Part shown: one piece after another, positions 1-9,157 of the stretch
Position numbering within the stretch: the first letter of the stretch is position 1
How the letters are laid out: each line of letters starts with the position of its first letter
Source of the DNA: Deltaproteobacteria bacterium
GTDB lineage: Bacteria; Desulfobacterota; Desulfobulbia; Desulfobulbales; SURF-16
Direction of reading: 5' to 3'
DNA length: 36,460 nucleotides
NCBI GenBank assembly: GCA_030667965.1
Contig: DAOUUW010000009.1
Coordinates: 1 to 36,460, forward strand
Notes under the pieces: model-generated
What the model was told of the DNA's origin: nothing
What the model saw: the letters and a program-made list of their open reading frames with translations, nothing else
Database searches by the model: none
Translations under genes and position numbers: made by a program

Positions 1-80
1 AAGCTCTCTATATGGCTAAGGATGCCGGCCGCAACAAGGTCGTCGGCCTTTGCGGCCCGACAACCAGAATATCAAGATAA
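1..80 (+). CDS. C-terminal end of a GGDEF-domain diguanylate cyclase (partial, truncated by window start)
   Basis: Frame 3 reads ALYMAKDAGRNKVVGLCGPTTRISR*, matching the typical GGDEF domain end (ALYxAKxxGRN). Confidence 0.75.
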   Translation, partial: ALYMAKDAGRNKVVGLCGPTTRISR

Positions 81-144
81 GTCAACGCTTGAGTCTCTAC
101 CTCTCCGTTTAAAAAATTTTTTTCTATGTTTTCCTGTAGTTAAC

Positions 145-171
145 CCTTCGTGGCCTTCGTGTGCTTCGTGG
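145..171. repeat. Three-unit 9-nt tandem repeat (CCTTCGTGG CCTTCGTGT GCTTCGTGG)
   Basis: Read directly in the intergenic sequence between the GGDEF end and the carbohydrate kinase. Confidence 0.8.
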
Positions 172-316
172 TAAAACAACAATTCATACGAGACTTTGAC
201 GTTATCCTGAGCCCTCTCCGTACCAGTTTGACTTTTGCACTATTTCATTATATCATTTCGATATCTGATAAACATCGCCGCACTCAAGCCGGGAACAGCC
301 TCTGCGAGATAAAAAA

Positions 317-1213
317 ATGATCATTTCCATCGGTGAAATCGTCTGGGATATTTTTAACGAAAAAAAAATCCTTGGTGGCGCACCGTTAAATGCAGCCTAT
401 CACCTCTCCTCTCTTGACATGAATGTTCGTCTGGTCAGCCGTATCGGCCGGGACAAATTATCAAATCTGACCTTACAAAGTATTTCCGCCATCGGCCTGT
501 CTACTGAGGATGTCCAAATTGACGACGAACTGCCCACCGGACAGGTTGTTGTATCCCTTGACCGCAACAACCAGCCATCCTTTGACATTGTCGCTCCCGC
601 CGCATGGGACGCCATTGACGGGGCAGCAATAGACAACATCGCGCCAGGCGCCTTTCATCTGCTATTCGGCACCCTGGCCCAACGTTCGGAAAAAAGCCGC
701 AGGGCCATTCAATCTTTATGGGATATGGCGGATATCATCTTTTATGATGTCAATCTGCGCCCCCCTTTTACTCCGGTGGAGACAGTGCTGGCCTCTCTCC
801 AGGTGGCCGATGTGGTCAAATTAAACGACGATGAACTGCACAAGGCGGCCTCATGGTCGGACATCAACTCCGGCTCTCTACAGGAAAAGGCGGAACGTTT
901 TTTCCGCAGATGGAATCTGCATAGCCTGGCCGTTACCCTCGGAGAGAAGGGAGCCTTACTGATATGCCCTGACGGCGCTTTCAGTCATCCTGGTTTTCCG
1001 GCAAAGGTGGTTGACACCGTTGGCTCAGGTGATGCTTTTTTTGCCGGATTGATTGAAGGGATTATCAATAAGCGCCCCTGGCAGATATGCCTAGAGAGGG
1101 CCAACCGGCGTGGAGCCTATGTGGCAGGCAAAGCGGGTGCTACGCCGCCGATGAAAATAAACCTCAACCAGGAAAATTTCTCACAGAGCTCGCAGAGGCA
1201 CGGAAAAATATAA
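317..1213 (+). CDS. PfkB-family carbohydrate kinase, probable fructokinase
   Basis: 298 aa; GGAPLNAAYHL near the N-terminus and the DTVGSGDAFFAGLIEG ribokinase-family signature; next to sucrose genes. Confidence 0.88.
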   Translation: MIISIGEIVWDIFNEKKILGGAPLNAAYHLSSLDMNVRLVSRIGRDKLSNLTLQSISAIGLSTEDVQIDDELPTGQVVVSLDRNNQPSFDIVAPAAWDAIDGAAIDNIAPGAFHLLFGTLAQRSEKSRRAIQSLWDMADIIFYDVNLRPPFTPVETVLASLQVADVVKLNDDELHKAASWSDINSGSLQEKAERFFRRWNLHSLAVTLGEKGALLICPDGAFSHPGFPAKVVDTVGSGDAFFAGLIEGIINKRPWQICLERANRRGAYVAGKAGATPPMKINLNQENFSQSSQRHGKI

Positions 1214-1246
1214 AAAACGCTCTGTGATCTCTGTGCCCCTGTGAGA
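1179..1246. repeat. Inverted pair of degenerate 9-nt triplet repeats (TCTCACAGA GCTCGCAGA GGCACGG ... CTCTGTGAT CTCTGTGCC CCTGTGAGA)
   Basis: Left arm lies in the last codons of the kinase, right arm in the gap before the SPS gene; the arms are imperfect reverse complements. Confidence 0.75.
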
Positions 1247-1280
1247 GAATTACAGACAAACGCTTACCACATAGACAATC

Positions 1281-3458
1281 ATGACAAAATCAGGACTTTA
1301 CATTCAGCTTTTCAGCCTGCACGGACTTATCCGCGGGGAATCACCGGAGCTTGGCCGGGACGCCGACACCGGCGGCCAGGTAAAATATGTGCTGGAGCTT
1401 GCCCAGGTACTTGGCAAACATCCTGATGTGGATCAAGTCGATCTGGTGACCCGTCTCATTCAGGACAAAACCGTCTCCACCATCTATGCATCCCCCATGG
1501 AACGTTTGTCTGAAAATGTCCGCATTGTCCGTGTCCAATGCGGCGGCAGGAAATACATCCGCAAAGAACTCCTCTGGCCCCATCTTGATGAATTCATCGA
1601 CAAAACAATCAAAATGCTCAGGGCCTTTGGGCGCATTCCAGATATTTTCCACGGCCATTATGCCGACGGGGGCTATGTTGCCATGGAGCTTGCCGAAACA
1701 TTCGGCACACCCTTTATTTTCACCGGCCATTCTCTTGGCCGCAACAAAAAAGCCAAAATCCTGGCCGGAGGGATGAAAACCAGGGAGATAAACAAACGAT
1801 ACAAGATAGACAAGCGCATCAGCACTGAAGAAACAATTATTGAAAAAGCAAACTGCATCATTACCAGTACAAAACAGGAAATAGACAAACAATACGGACT
1901 TTACACAAACAGTCCGAAAAACGATTTTACCGTTATCCCGCCTGGAATCGATATTGACAGCTTTTACCCTTATTACCACAACCGGCTTGACCCGGAAAAC
2001 CAGAACGAATCGGCCAAACAGACAAGAATGACCCTGTTGCGAGAGCTACAGCGGTTCTGGTCGGATCCACAAAAGCCTTTTATTTTAGCTCTCTGCCGCC
2101 CGGATCAGCGCAAAAACATTGGCGGCCTGATTGAAGCCTATGGTCTGGATGGCGATCTGCGATCCATGGCAAACCTGGCAATTTTTGCCGGTATCCGTAA
2201 GAACATCAGCGAGATGGAGGACAATGAACGCAACGTTCTCACCAACATGCTGCTGAAAATGGATTTTTACGATCTTTATGGTAAACTGGCCATCCCGAAA
2301 AAACACGATTTTGCCTCGGAAGTCCCTGAACTGTACCGCCTCTGCGCCGACAGCGGCGGCGTTTTTGTCAACCCGGCCCTGGTAGAACCGTTCGGCCTGA
2401 CCCTCATTGAAGCATCAGCCTCCGGCCTGCCCATTATCGCCACCAATGACGGTGGCCCTGTTGACATTGTAGCCAACTGCGAAAACGGCATCTTGATTGA
2501 CGTAAGGGATTCATCAAATATCGCCTCCGCCATAAAGGAACTCCTTGCGAGTCCTGAAAAATGGGAAACCTGCTCCCGCAACGGCATTAACGGTGTGCGG
2601 CGTCACTATTCCTGGGAATCACACAGTGAAATAACCATAGCCTGCATACAAAAACTCCTGCCCCTGGCAAAGCGCAGCAAAAAGCAGGAAAAAACAGCAG
2701 CAAGCAGCAGGGACGCATTCGGTAAAAGGCTGACAGACTTAAACAAACTCCTTATCACCGACATCGACAACACCCTGGAAGGAAACAGCAAACGCCTGAT
2801 GGAGTTGCTGGAAATCCTGCATAAGAATAGTGCCTCCCTGGGATGGGGGGTTGCCACCGGACGCAGTCTGGAGATGACCCTGGATATCATGACGGAACAG
2901 AACATCCCCATTCCTGATATTCTCATATGCTCCGTGGGTACGGAAATCTACTACGGCCCGGATTTGCGCACCGACAAGGGCTGGCAGCAGCATCTCTCCC
3001 ATTTTTGGAAACCTGAAAAGGTCAAAGATACCCTGGGAAAACTGGACTTTATCACCCCTCAGGAAGCAGAAGGGCAACGGCGCTACAAGATCAGCTATTA
3101 CATGAAAAAGGAGCCGGAGTTTCTGGCCAGGGTTTACCATCAGCTGCAAAAGGCAAAGCTTCGCTGCCAGGTCATCTATTCCCATGGCCAGTTCCTTGAC
3201 ATCCTGCCCCACCGTGCCTCCAAAGGCAAGGCGATAAACTACATCAAATACAAATGGGGCATTTCTCCTGAAAATGTTATGGTGGCCGGCGACTCAGGCA
3301 ATGACGAAGACATGCTGCGCGGCCGCTCCTGCGGCCTGGTGGTGGGCAACCACGACAAGGACCTGGACCATCTCAAAGGCCAACGGAATATCTTTTTCAG
3401 CAAACATACCTATGCCGGCGGCATTATTGACGGGTTGACACACTTCAGGTTTGTCTGA
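1281..3458 (+). CDS. Sucrose-phosphate synthase with C-terminal HAD (sucrose-phosphatase-like) domain
   Basis: 725 aa; LFSLHGLIRGESPELGRDADTGGQVKYVLELA, FHGHYADGGYVAMELA, VEPFGLTLIEASASGLPIIATNDGGPVDI (GT4), then a HAD domain with ITDIDNTLEGN and GDSGNDEDML. Confidence 0.92.
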   Translation: MTKSGLYIQLFSLHGLIRGESPELGRDADTGGQVKYVLELAQVLGKHPDVDQVDLVTRLIQDKTVSTIYASPMERLSENVRIVRVQCGGRKYIRKELLWPHLDEFIDKTIKMLRAFGRIPDIFHGHYADGGYVAMELAETFGTPFIFTGHSLGRNKKAKILAGGMKTREINKRYKIDKRISTEETIIEKANCIITSTKQEIDKQYGLYTNSPKNDFTVIPPGIDIDSFYPYYHNRLDPENQNESAKQTRMTLLRELQRFWSDPQKPFILALCRPDQRKNIGGLIEAYGLDGDLRSMANLAIFAGIRKNISEMEDNERNVLTNMLLKMDFYDLYGKLAIPKKHDFASEVPELYRLCADSGGVFVNPALVEPFGLTLIEASASGLPIIATNDGGPVDIVANCENGILIDVRDSSNIASAIKELLASPEKWETCSRNGINGVRRHYSWESHSEITIACIQKLLPLAKRSKKQEKTAASSRDAFGKRLTDLNKLLITDIDNTLEGNSKRLMELLEILHKNSASLGWGVATGRSLEMTLDIMTEQNIPIPDILICSVGTEIYYGPDLRTDKGWQQHLSHFWKPEKVKDTLGKLDFITPQEAEGQRRYKISYYMKKEPEFLARVYHQLQKAKLRCQVIYSHGQFLDILPHRASKGKAINYIKYKWGISPENVMVAGDSGNDEDMLRGRSCGLVVGNHDKDLDHLKGQRNIFFSKHTYAGGIIDGLTHFRFV

Positions 3459-3473
3459 GAAAAGAGCTAATTA

Positions 3474-3494
3474 GGTTGAAGGTTGAAGGTTGAA
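3474..3494. repeat. Three perfect 7-nt tandem units (GGTTGAA x3)
   Basis: Read directly in the gap between the convergent SPS and SUS genes. Confidence 0.85.
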
Positions 3495-3559
3495 GGATAA
3501 TACGACATCCTCAGATATTCAGCCAATTACATTCCTTCTTCTGCAAACGAATGTCCAGT

Positions 3560-5950
3560 TTAGTCACCCCCAACCCCTTCAGCCAAATGCTTAAACTGGA
3601 GATTATAAAACATCTCCAGATATCGCTGTGTTTCCTGTCTGTCCAGATTAGTGGCAAATTTCCAAAAACCGTATATACATGAAAGAGACATGAGACGCTG
3701 GGCATAAAGCTGCCATGTATAACGTTCCTTTACCCGCTCAATGGCCCCTTTTGACAGATCATGCCAGTGCTCCTCGTCTGATGCGCATTGTTCAAAGAAA
3801 TCAGCTATTTTTTCTGCCGCCGCTGCACCGTGGTTGGGATCGATGTGAAATCCTGAGATGCCGTCTTCAATAATCTCAAGCGGCCCTCCATAGCAGGTGG
3901 CAAAGATGGGCAGCCCCGACCCCATGGCCTCGATGACAGTCAACCCAAAGGCCTCAAAAAAAGCGGGCTGCACAAAGGCTCCCCGCCTGTCGGCCAGGAA
4001 GCGATACAGTTCACCGGTCATTTTTTTATCAAGCCTTACGCCGAGCCAGCGCATTTGCCCTTCAAGTCCATGCCGGTCAATCAGCTGGTGCATGAGGCAA
4101 ATCTGTTCTTTCTCCTCGCTGTCATCGGACAGTGCCGGATCGATTGTACCGCCTATGACAAGCAGATTCACCCGACTTCTCAGGCGCTCGCAGGAGCCAT
4201 ACCAGTCAACCAGGCCGGTAAGATTTTTGATCTTGTCCAGACGGGCCATGGTGAAAAGAATCGGTTTTCCATTATCTTCCAGCATGCCCCGCGCGTCCCC
4301 ACGAGGGGATTTGCCAAAAACAAGATCCATTATTTCATCATGGAGAGAATGCAGTCGTTTTTCTTCTACAAAATAAGGAAAATAAATATCCTCATCCGCA
4401 CCCGGAGAAACGATATTAAATTTAGGATCAAAAACATCAATACCGTTAACCACCCGATAGAGATCCGGCATGGTATAAGAGGCATAACTCTCATACTGGC
4501 CGACAATCGTATCGCTGCCGGCAATCTCCTGGTAAGTGCTGGTGATGATGAAGTCCGCACTGTTCATGGCGATGAGATCTGCGGTGAACTGGCAGGAAAA
4601 ATGATATTTTTCCTCCATGTCCTTCCAGTAGAGAGCGGAAAAGAGATACTTTGTTTTTTCCAGGGCATGGGCAATATTGCACTGGGTCACTCCAAGTTTC
4701 TGGGAGAGCAGATAGGCCACCAGGTTACCGTCGGAATAGTTGCCGATGACAAGGTCGGGCCTGCATCCCAGCTCAGACATAATTTCTTCTTTTACATCAC
4801 TCGCAAAACGTTCCAGATAAGGCCATATATCGAAACGGGAAATCCAGTGGGGTACCTCGCCGCCCTCCTTGTCCCGGAATGGAACACGAAGAATCTGGAC
4901 ATTGTCTGTTCCGTTTACCTCTTCCAGGCGCTGGTTGCAGGTTGTATCACCCGCCTGGGGTATGAGGCGGGTGATGATGAGGATTCTCGGTATGATATCA
5001 AGGCCCTGTTCATAAATACGCTTGCGCATCTCTTTTTCCAGGGCACGAACCTGATCAAGAATATACACCACCTGCCCACCTGTATCCGGAAGGCCAAGGA
5101 CGTTTTCCTGACCAAAATAGCCATGGGGCGACAGGACAACGATATTAAATATCATGGGAATACGACTGAAAAACTGCTCCAGGGCCCGGTAATCCGGAGC
5201 CTCGAAAATATCGGCAAGCAAGGTGAAATTCTCCCTGATCATTTTCACCGTCCTTCCCCAGCCCGGCTCAAAACCAAGCGCTGTCAACTCATCTCCCACA
5301 TCCGCCCACTCCTCTCTGTCAGAGCGCATGGCAAGGCTTTCCAGACCGACTCGCAGAGAATGCTGCAGGGCGGCCAAGGTATCAATTCTCCGGCTTAGCA
5401 TGAAAGGGGTGCCACGATAACTATGCAGTCGCAGGAAAGAGAGGATGAGTTCATCGCCTTTGGACAAATCATGGGAAAGTTTACCGCTCATCCTGCGGTT
5501 AAGAAACTCAACGCCCCGGCCGATTGAACGGGCCTGGGTCATTTTGGGAAAATCACGCTCAAAAGGACCGAAATCTATTTCCAGTGCCCATCCATTTCTT
5601 TCACTGCAGACAACCCCTTCCTTAAAATAAAGAAACTCGCTGACAGATATTTCCTTCACCTCCAGGGTTTCGAGATGAACACGGAAATAATACCAGTGGG
5701 CCACACGGGGTCTGACGTCGAGGCAAAACCAGGGATGAACCAGTGTCGCCTCCTGGGTCCTGTAAATAACATCGGCAAGCGGCGAATCAAGCAAATCCTC
5801 GTCATCTGTCTCGGCAGCAAAGGATTTCAACTCATCCCACAGGTCCGATTGCAGAAAAAGTATTTTTCCGCACCCCACATACCTGGCGAGCAATGCGGAA
5901 ACCGTTTCCTTGTTCTGTTCGACATATTCGGCAAAATCCGTTGCTAACAT
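3560..5950 (-). CDS. Sucrose synthase
   Basis: 796 aa; [109 protein letters not shown]: classic sucrose synthase blocks. Confidence 0.93.
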   Translation of the reverse strand: MLATDFAEYVEQNKETVSALLARYVGCGKILFLQSDLWDELKSFAAETDDEDLLDSPLADVIYRTQEATLVHPWFCLDVRPRVAHWYYFRVHLETLEVKEISVSEFLYFKEGVVCSERNGWALEIDFGPFERDFPKMTQARSIGRGVEFLNRRMSGKLSHDLSKGDELILSFLRLHSYRGTPFMLSRRIDTLAALQHSLRVGLESLAMRSDREEWADVGDELTALGFEPGWGRTVKMIRENFTLLADIFEAPDYRALEQFFSRIPMIFNIVVLSPHGYFGQENVLGLPDTGGQVVYILDQVRALEKEMRKRIYEQGLDIIPRILIITRLIPQAGDTTCNQRLEEVNGTDNVQILRVPFRDKEGGEVPHWISRFDIWPYLERFASDVKEEIMSELGCRPDLVIGNYSDGNLVAYLLSQKLGVTQCNIAHALEKTKYLFSALYWKDMEEKYHFSCQFTADLIAMNSADFIITSTYQEIAGSDTIVGQYESYASYTMPDLYRVVNGIDVFDPKFNIVSPGADEDIYFPYFVEEKRLHSLHDEIMDLVFGKSPRGDARGMLEDNGKPILFTMARLDKIKNLTGLVDWYGSCERLRSRVNLLVIGGTIDPALSDDSEEKEQICLMHQLIDRHGLEGQMRWLGVRLDKKMTGELYRFLADRRGAFVQPAFFEAFGLTVIEAMGSGLPIFATCYGGPLEIIEDGISGFHIDPNHGAAAAEKIADFFEQCASDEEHWHDLSKGAIERVKERYTWQLYAQRLMSLSCIYGFWKFATNLDRQETQRYLEMFYNLQFKHLAEGVGGD

Positions 5951-5971
5951 GGACGATCCTCTTTGGAATTA

Positions 5972-7393
5972 TCAAGGAAATTCAAGGGTGAACTCCGTGC
6001 CCTGCCCTTCAACACTGACCACGGAAATTGTTCCAATATGGCTTTCAACGATATTTTTAACAATGGCCAGCCCCAGACCGGTCCCTCTGTTTTTGGTAGT
6101 ATAGAAAGGATTAAAAACCTGGGAAAGAACTGCATCACTCATTCCCTGGCCGCTGTCGGCAATCTGCAGAACAAAACCCGTCTTAGTCAGATTCCTGCTG
6201 CTGATAAAAATTGTTCCACCATCGGTCATGACCTGCACGGCATTCACCAGGATATTCATACACGCCTGGTAGAGCAGATGAAAATCCCCTTGAATTTTCC
6301 GTGGCGATTGCTCCAGATCAAGTTTTACCACAATACCATACCTGTCAAACTCCGACGCCATAAAATCCGTCACCTTGGCAACAACCTCATTTAATGATAT
6401 CTGATTTAATTTTGGCTGCTGGGGCCGGGCAAAGTCAAGAAATTCCCGCACGATCCCGTCAAGCCGGCTTGTCTCTTCAACGATAATATTTGCCAGATGG
6501 GCGTTTTCAGGGGAATTTTTAACAAGTCTTTTCCCGAGTATCTCCGCCGTGCTTCTGATAATCCCCAGGGGATTTTTGATCTCATGGGAAACCGAAGCGA
6601 CCATTTTCCCCAGGGAAGCCAGCCGTTTGGCCTGGCTGAGCTTCACCTCCAGCTTCTGCCTCTCTTCCGCCCTGGCGACAATGATGCGATCCGCCCTGGC
6701 AACTATAAAGCGCAGGGCCAGAAAGAGACCGCTCATAATAGCAAGGGAGGTAAAAATAATCCACGACTGCAGTTGAATAAGCGCCTCAAGATCGCTGGAA
6801 AGATCCTGGACGATTTCAATGACACCCATGACATCACGATTACGGCTAAAGGGCTTTTCCTGCCTCAAGGGAATAAATGTACGCAGCTGACAGGTTATTT
6901 CCTTGCCTCCCGGCAGCAGATTAAACAGTGACCCATGCAGATCCAAAACGGAAACGCTCTCTCCGGCCAACGCCCTTTCATACTCCCCTTTACCCAGATC
7001 CCTGACACCAATCAATTCGCTGATAGTACTATATGAAACCTGGTTTCCCTTGATGGAAAAAATCGTCACGGAATGAATATTAAGGCCATGTATGGCACTT
7101 CGCACGACTTTATCCAACTGCCTGAACTGCCGGGGATCTTCCACGGCAATGGGCCTGCTCTGCAAGGCAAGGGGCAGAACAAACTCCTGAAAAACATGAT
7201 TTCCCACTTTTTCCGCCAGAACAAGCATATAGGCTTCGTTGCGCTCCAGAACAACATCCTTTGTATAATTGGATATGATGAGGGACAGAATGATGGAGGT
7301 AATCAAAATAACGGCAAGACTTGTGAAGGAAAAAAATTTGACCAGCCTAAACGGCTTGATATTGACGCTGTCCGCATAGATATTACTGTCCAT
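5972..7393 (-). CDS. Membrane sensor histidine kinase (NtrB/ZraS-like), no adjacent response regulator
   Basis: Start chosen at MDSNIYADSV rather than the ORF start at 7504; two hydrophobic segments, VSHEIKNPLGIIRSTAEIL H-box, NILVNAVQ N-box, DSGQGM and GTGLGLAIVKNI G-boxes. Confidence 0.88.
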   Translation of the reverse strand: MDSNIYADSVNIKPFRLVKFFSFTSLAVILITSIILSLIISNYTKDVVLERNEAYMLVLAEKVGNHVFQEFVLPLALQSRPIAVEDPRQFRQLDKVVRSAIHGLNIHSVTIFSIKGNQVSYSTISELIGVRDLGKGEYERALAGESVSVLDLHGSLFNLLPGGKEITCQLRTFIPLRQEKPFSRNRDVMGVIEIVQDLSSDLEALIQLQSWIIFTSLAIMSGLFLALRFIVARADRIIVARAEERQKLEVKLSQAKRLASLGKMVASVSHEIKNPLGIIRSTAEILGKRLVKNSPENAHLANIIVEETSRLDGIVREFLDFARPQQPKLNQISLNEVVAKVTDFMASEFDRYGIVVKLDLEQSPRKIQGDFHLLYQACMNILVNAVQVMTDGGTIFISSRNLTKTGFVLQIADSGQGMSDAVLSQVFNPFYTTKNRGTGLGLAIVKNIVESHIGTISVVSVEGQGTEFTLEFP

Positions 7394-8996
7394 GGCAGAC
7401 CCCGCAGCGTTTACATTTTTTCGTATCACAGGGTGCTGTGTTCTTTTCCGCCATGGCCCGCTGATGCTCCGCCCACAGATACTCCCGCTTAATGCCGTGA
7501 TCAACTATATCCCAGGGGAAAATCTCACCGTCATGGCGCCGGCGCGTGTATTCTTCAGGATCAAACCCGTGCAGTCGAAAAAGCTGCCGCCAGTTTCTTG
7601 ACGACAGGGCCATGTGCAGAATCATCTCTCCCACCCTCCTGTCACCGCGTGCAAGCACGGCCTGAAAAAAAGCATTATCCGGCTTATCCACATTCATGCG
7701 GAGATTGGCTATGCCGGCAAACTCTTTTCGTAAAAATTTTATCTTTTGCTTCAACTGGGCAACTCCGGCAAAGGCGCAAAACTGGAAAGGAGTCCACGCC
7801 TTGGGAACAAAAGAATTCAAGCTGACTGTAAGAGAAGACAACCTTCCTCTCTTTCTGCCAATGGGCTTAATTTTTTCTCTGATGCGTAAGGTCAACCGCA
7901 CAAGCTCCGCCAAATCTTCATCGGTCTCGGTCGGCAGACCAATCATAAAATAAAGTTTGAGATTTGTCACCCCGGCACCGACAAGAGCCTGTGCCGCCCA
8001 AAGCAGCTCTTCTTCACTTATCCCCTTGTTGATAACGCGGCGCAACCGTTCTGATCCGCCATCCGGGGCGATTGCCGCTGTTTTAAGACCGCTGTTTTTC
8101 AACAATTCCAGCAAATCAGGGCTAATTGCATCGGCCCGTAATGAAGAAAATGACAACGCGCAATCCTGGGCAAGCAGCGTACGGGCGACTTTTGCCAGAT
8201 CATTGCTGCGGGCCATTTCCATGCCCAGCAGGCCGACCCTCTTTATTTTTCCAGGTTTCTCTGCCAAAGCCCTGATAATCGACTCCGCACTCCAAAGCCG
8301 GGGTGGACGGTAAACAAACCCTGCGGCACAAAACCGGCATCCACGGCTGCATCCCCTGCCGAGTTCTATCAGAAAAAGATCGGCAAATTCCGTTTCCGCA
8401 GTCAAGAGCTGTGAATGCCCGGCAATATCGGGCTCTGTCAATGTGGCTTTCCGCACCGGATTGGGCACATCGGCCACGGTTGTGATTGATGACAAACGGC
8501 CTGCCTCATACTCCATCCGGTAAAAAGCCGGTACATAACAGCCCGTTTTCTTTTGGGCCATTTCAAGCAGCAGACCTTGCCGGGAAGGCCAGCCCTGCTT
8601 TTGATGCTCAAGAAGCAATTGTAACACGTCCGGCAGCAGTTGTTCCACCTCCCCAAGCAGAAAAGCATCAATAAAAGGGGCCAGGGGTTCAGGATTGATA
8701 AAGGTTGCCACTCCACCTGCCAGAACAAGGGGGGAGCCCGCGGCCACTATATTTTCTTTGTACCGCTTGGCGGCATAGGGCTCAATGCCCCCTGCCAGAA
8801 AAAGACGCAGCAGATTGACATAATCCTGCTCAAAACTGACGGCACAGAGGATAACGGGAAAGTCGGATAAAGGACGGGAAGATTCTACGGAGCGGGGCGC
8901 GGAAGAAGGTGAATCGGGCAGAAATATCCTCTCACAGACAACCGAGTCGATATTATTGGCCAGTGCGTAAACGAGTTGCATGCCCAGATTGGACAT
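7383..8996 (-). CDS. B12-binding-type radical SAM protein (MSNLG...family), N-terminus possibly incomplete
   Basis: 537 aa; ELGRGCSRGCRFCAAGFVYRPPR (CxxxCxxC), GMEMARSNDLAK, LYFMIGLPTETDEDLAEL; cysteine-rich C-terminus CKRCGVC. Overlaps the start of the kinase gene by about 11 nt. Confidence 0.85.
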   Translation of the reverse strand: MSNLGMQLVYALANNIDSVVCERIFLPDSPSSAPRSVESSRPLSDFPVILCAVSFEQDYVNLLRLFLAGGIEPYAAKRYKENIVAAGSPLVLAGGVATFINPEPLAPFIDAFLLGEVEQLLPDVLQLLLEHQKQGWPSRQGLLLEMAQKKTGCYVPAFYRMEYEAGRLSSITTVADVPNPVRKATLTEPDIAGHSQLLTAETEFADLFLIELGRGCSRGCRFCAAGFVYRPPRLWSAESIIRALAEKPGKIKRVGLLGMEMARSNDLAKVARTLLAQDCALSFSSLRADAISPDLLELLKNSGLKTAAIAPDGGSERLRRVINKGISEEELLWAAQALVGAGVTNLKLYFMIGLPTETDEDLAELVRLTLRIREKIKPIGRKRGRLSSLTVSLNSFVPKAWTPFQFCAFAGVAQLKQKIKFLRKEFAGIANLRMNVDKPDNAFFQAVLARGDRRVGEMILHMALSSRNWRQLFRLHGFDPEEYTRRRHDGEIFPWDIVDHGIKREYLWAEHQRAMAEKNTAPCDTKKCKRCGVCHGQ

Positions 8997-9062
8997 ACCT
9001 AGCCGGTAGACATTTGGAAACAGCAGGGCAACCGGAAGTTTGCCGGTCCATTTTTTCCGGAT

Positions 9063-9107
9063 GGTTCCGGTTTCTGTTGGTTTTGTTGCTCTTATTGGTC
9101 TTGTCTA
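9063..9107. repeat. Degenerate 9-nt tandem repeat, about 5 units (TTCTGTTGG TTTTGTTGC TCTTATTGG TCTTGTCTA)
   Basis: Period-9 structure read directly; on the minus strand it reads ...ACCAATAAG AGCAACAAA ACCAACAGA.... Confidence 0.65.
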
Positions 9108-9157
9108 AAAAAATGTTAAGATTGAAGTTATAAAGCAAAAAAGAACCGCCTGTTCCG

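Noticed and set aside
1341-1979. 212-aa minus-strand ORF inside SPS
   Set aside because: Antisense to a clear SPS coding region; composition not protein-like.
4055-5398. 447-aa plus-strand ORF
   Set aside because: Entirely antisense to the well-supported sucrose synthase gene; no recognisable domain; typical shadow ORF in a GC-biased coding region.
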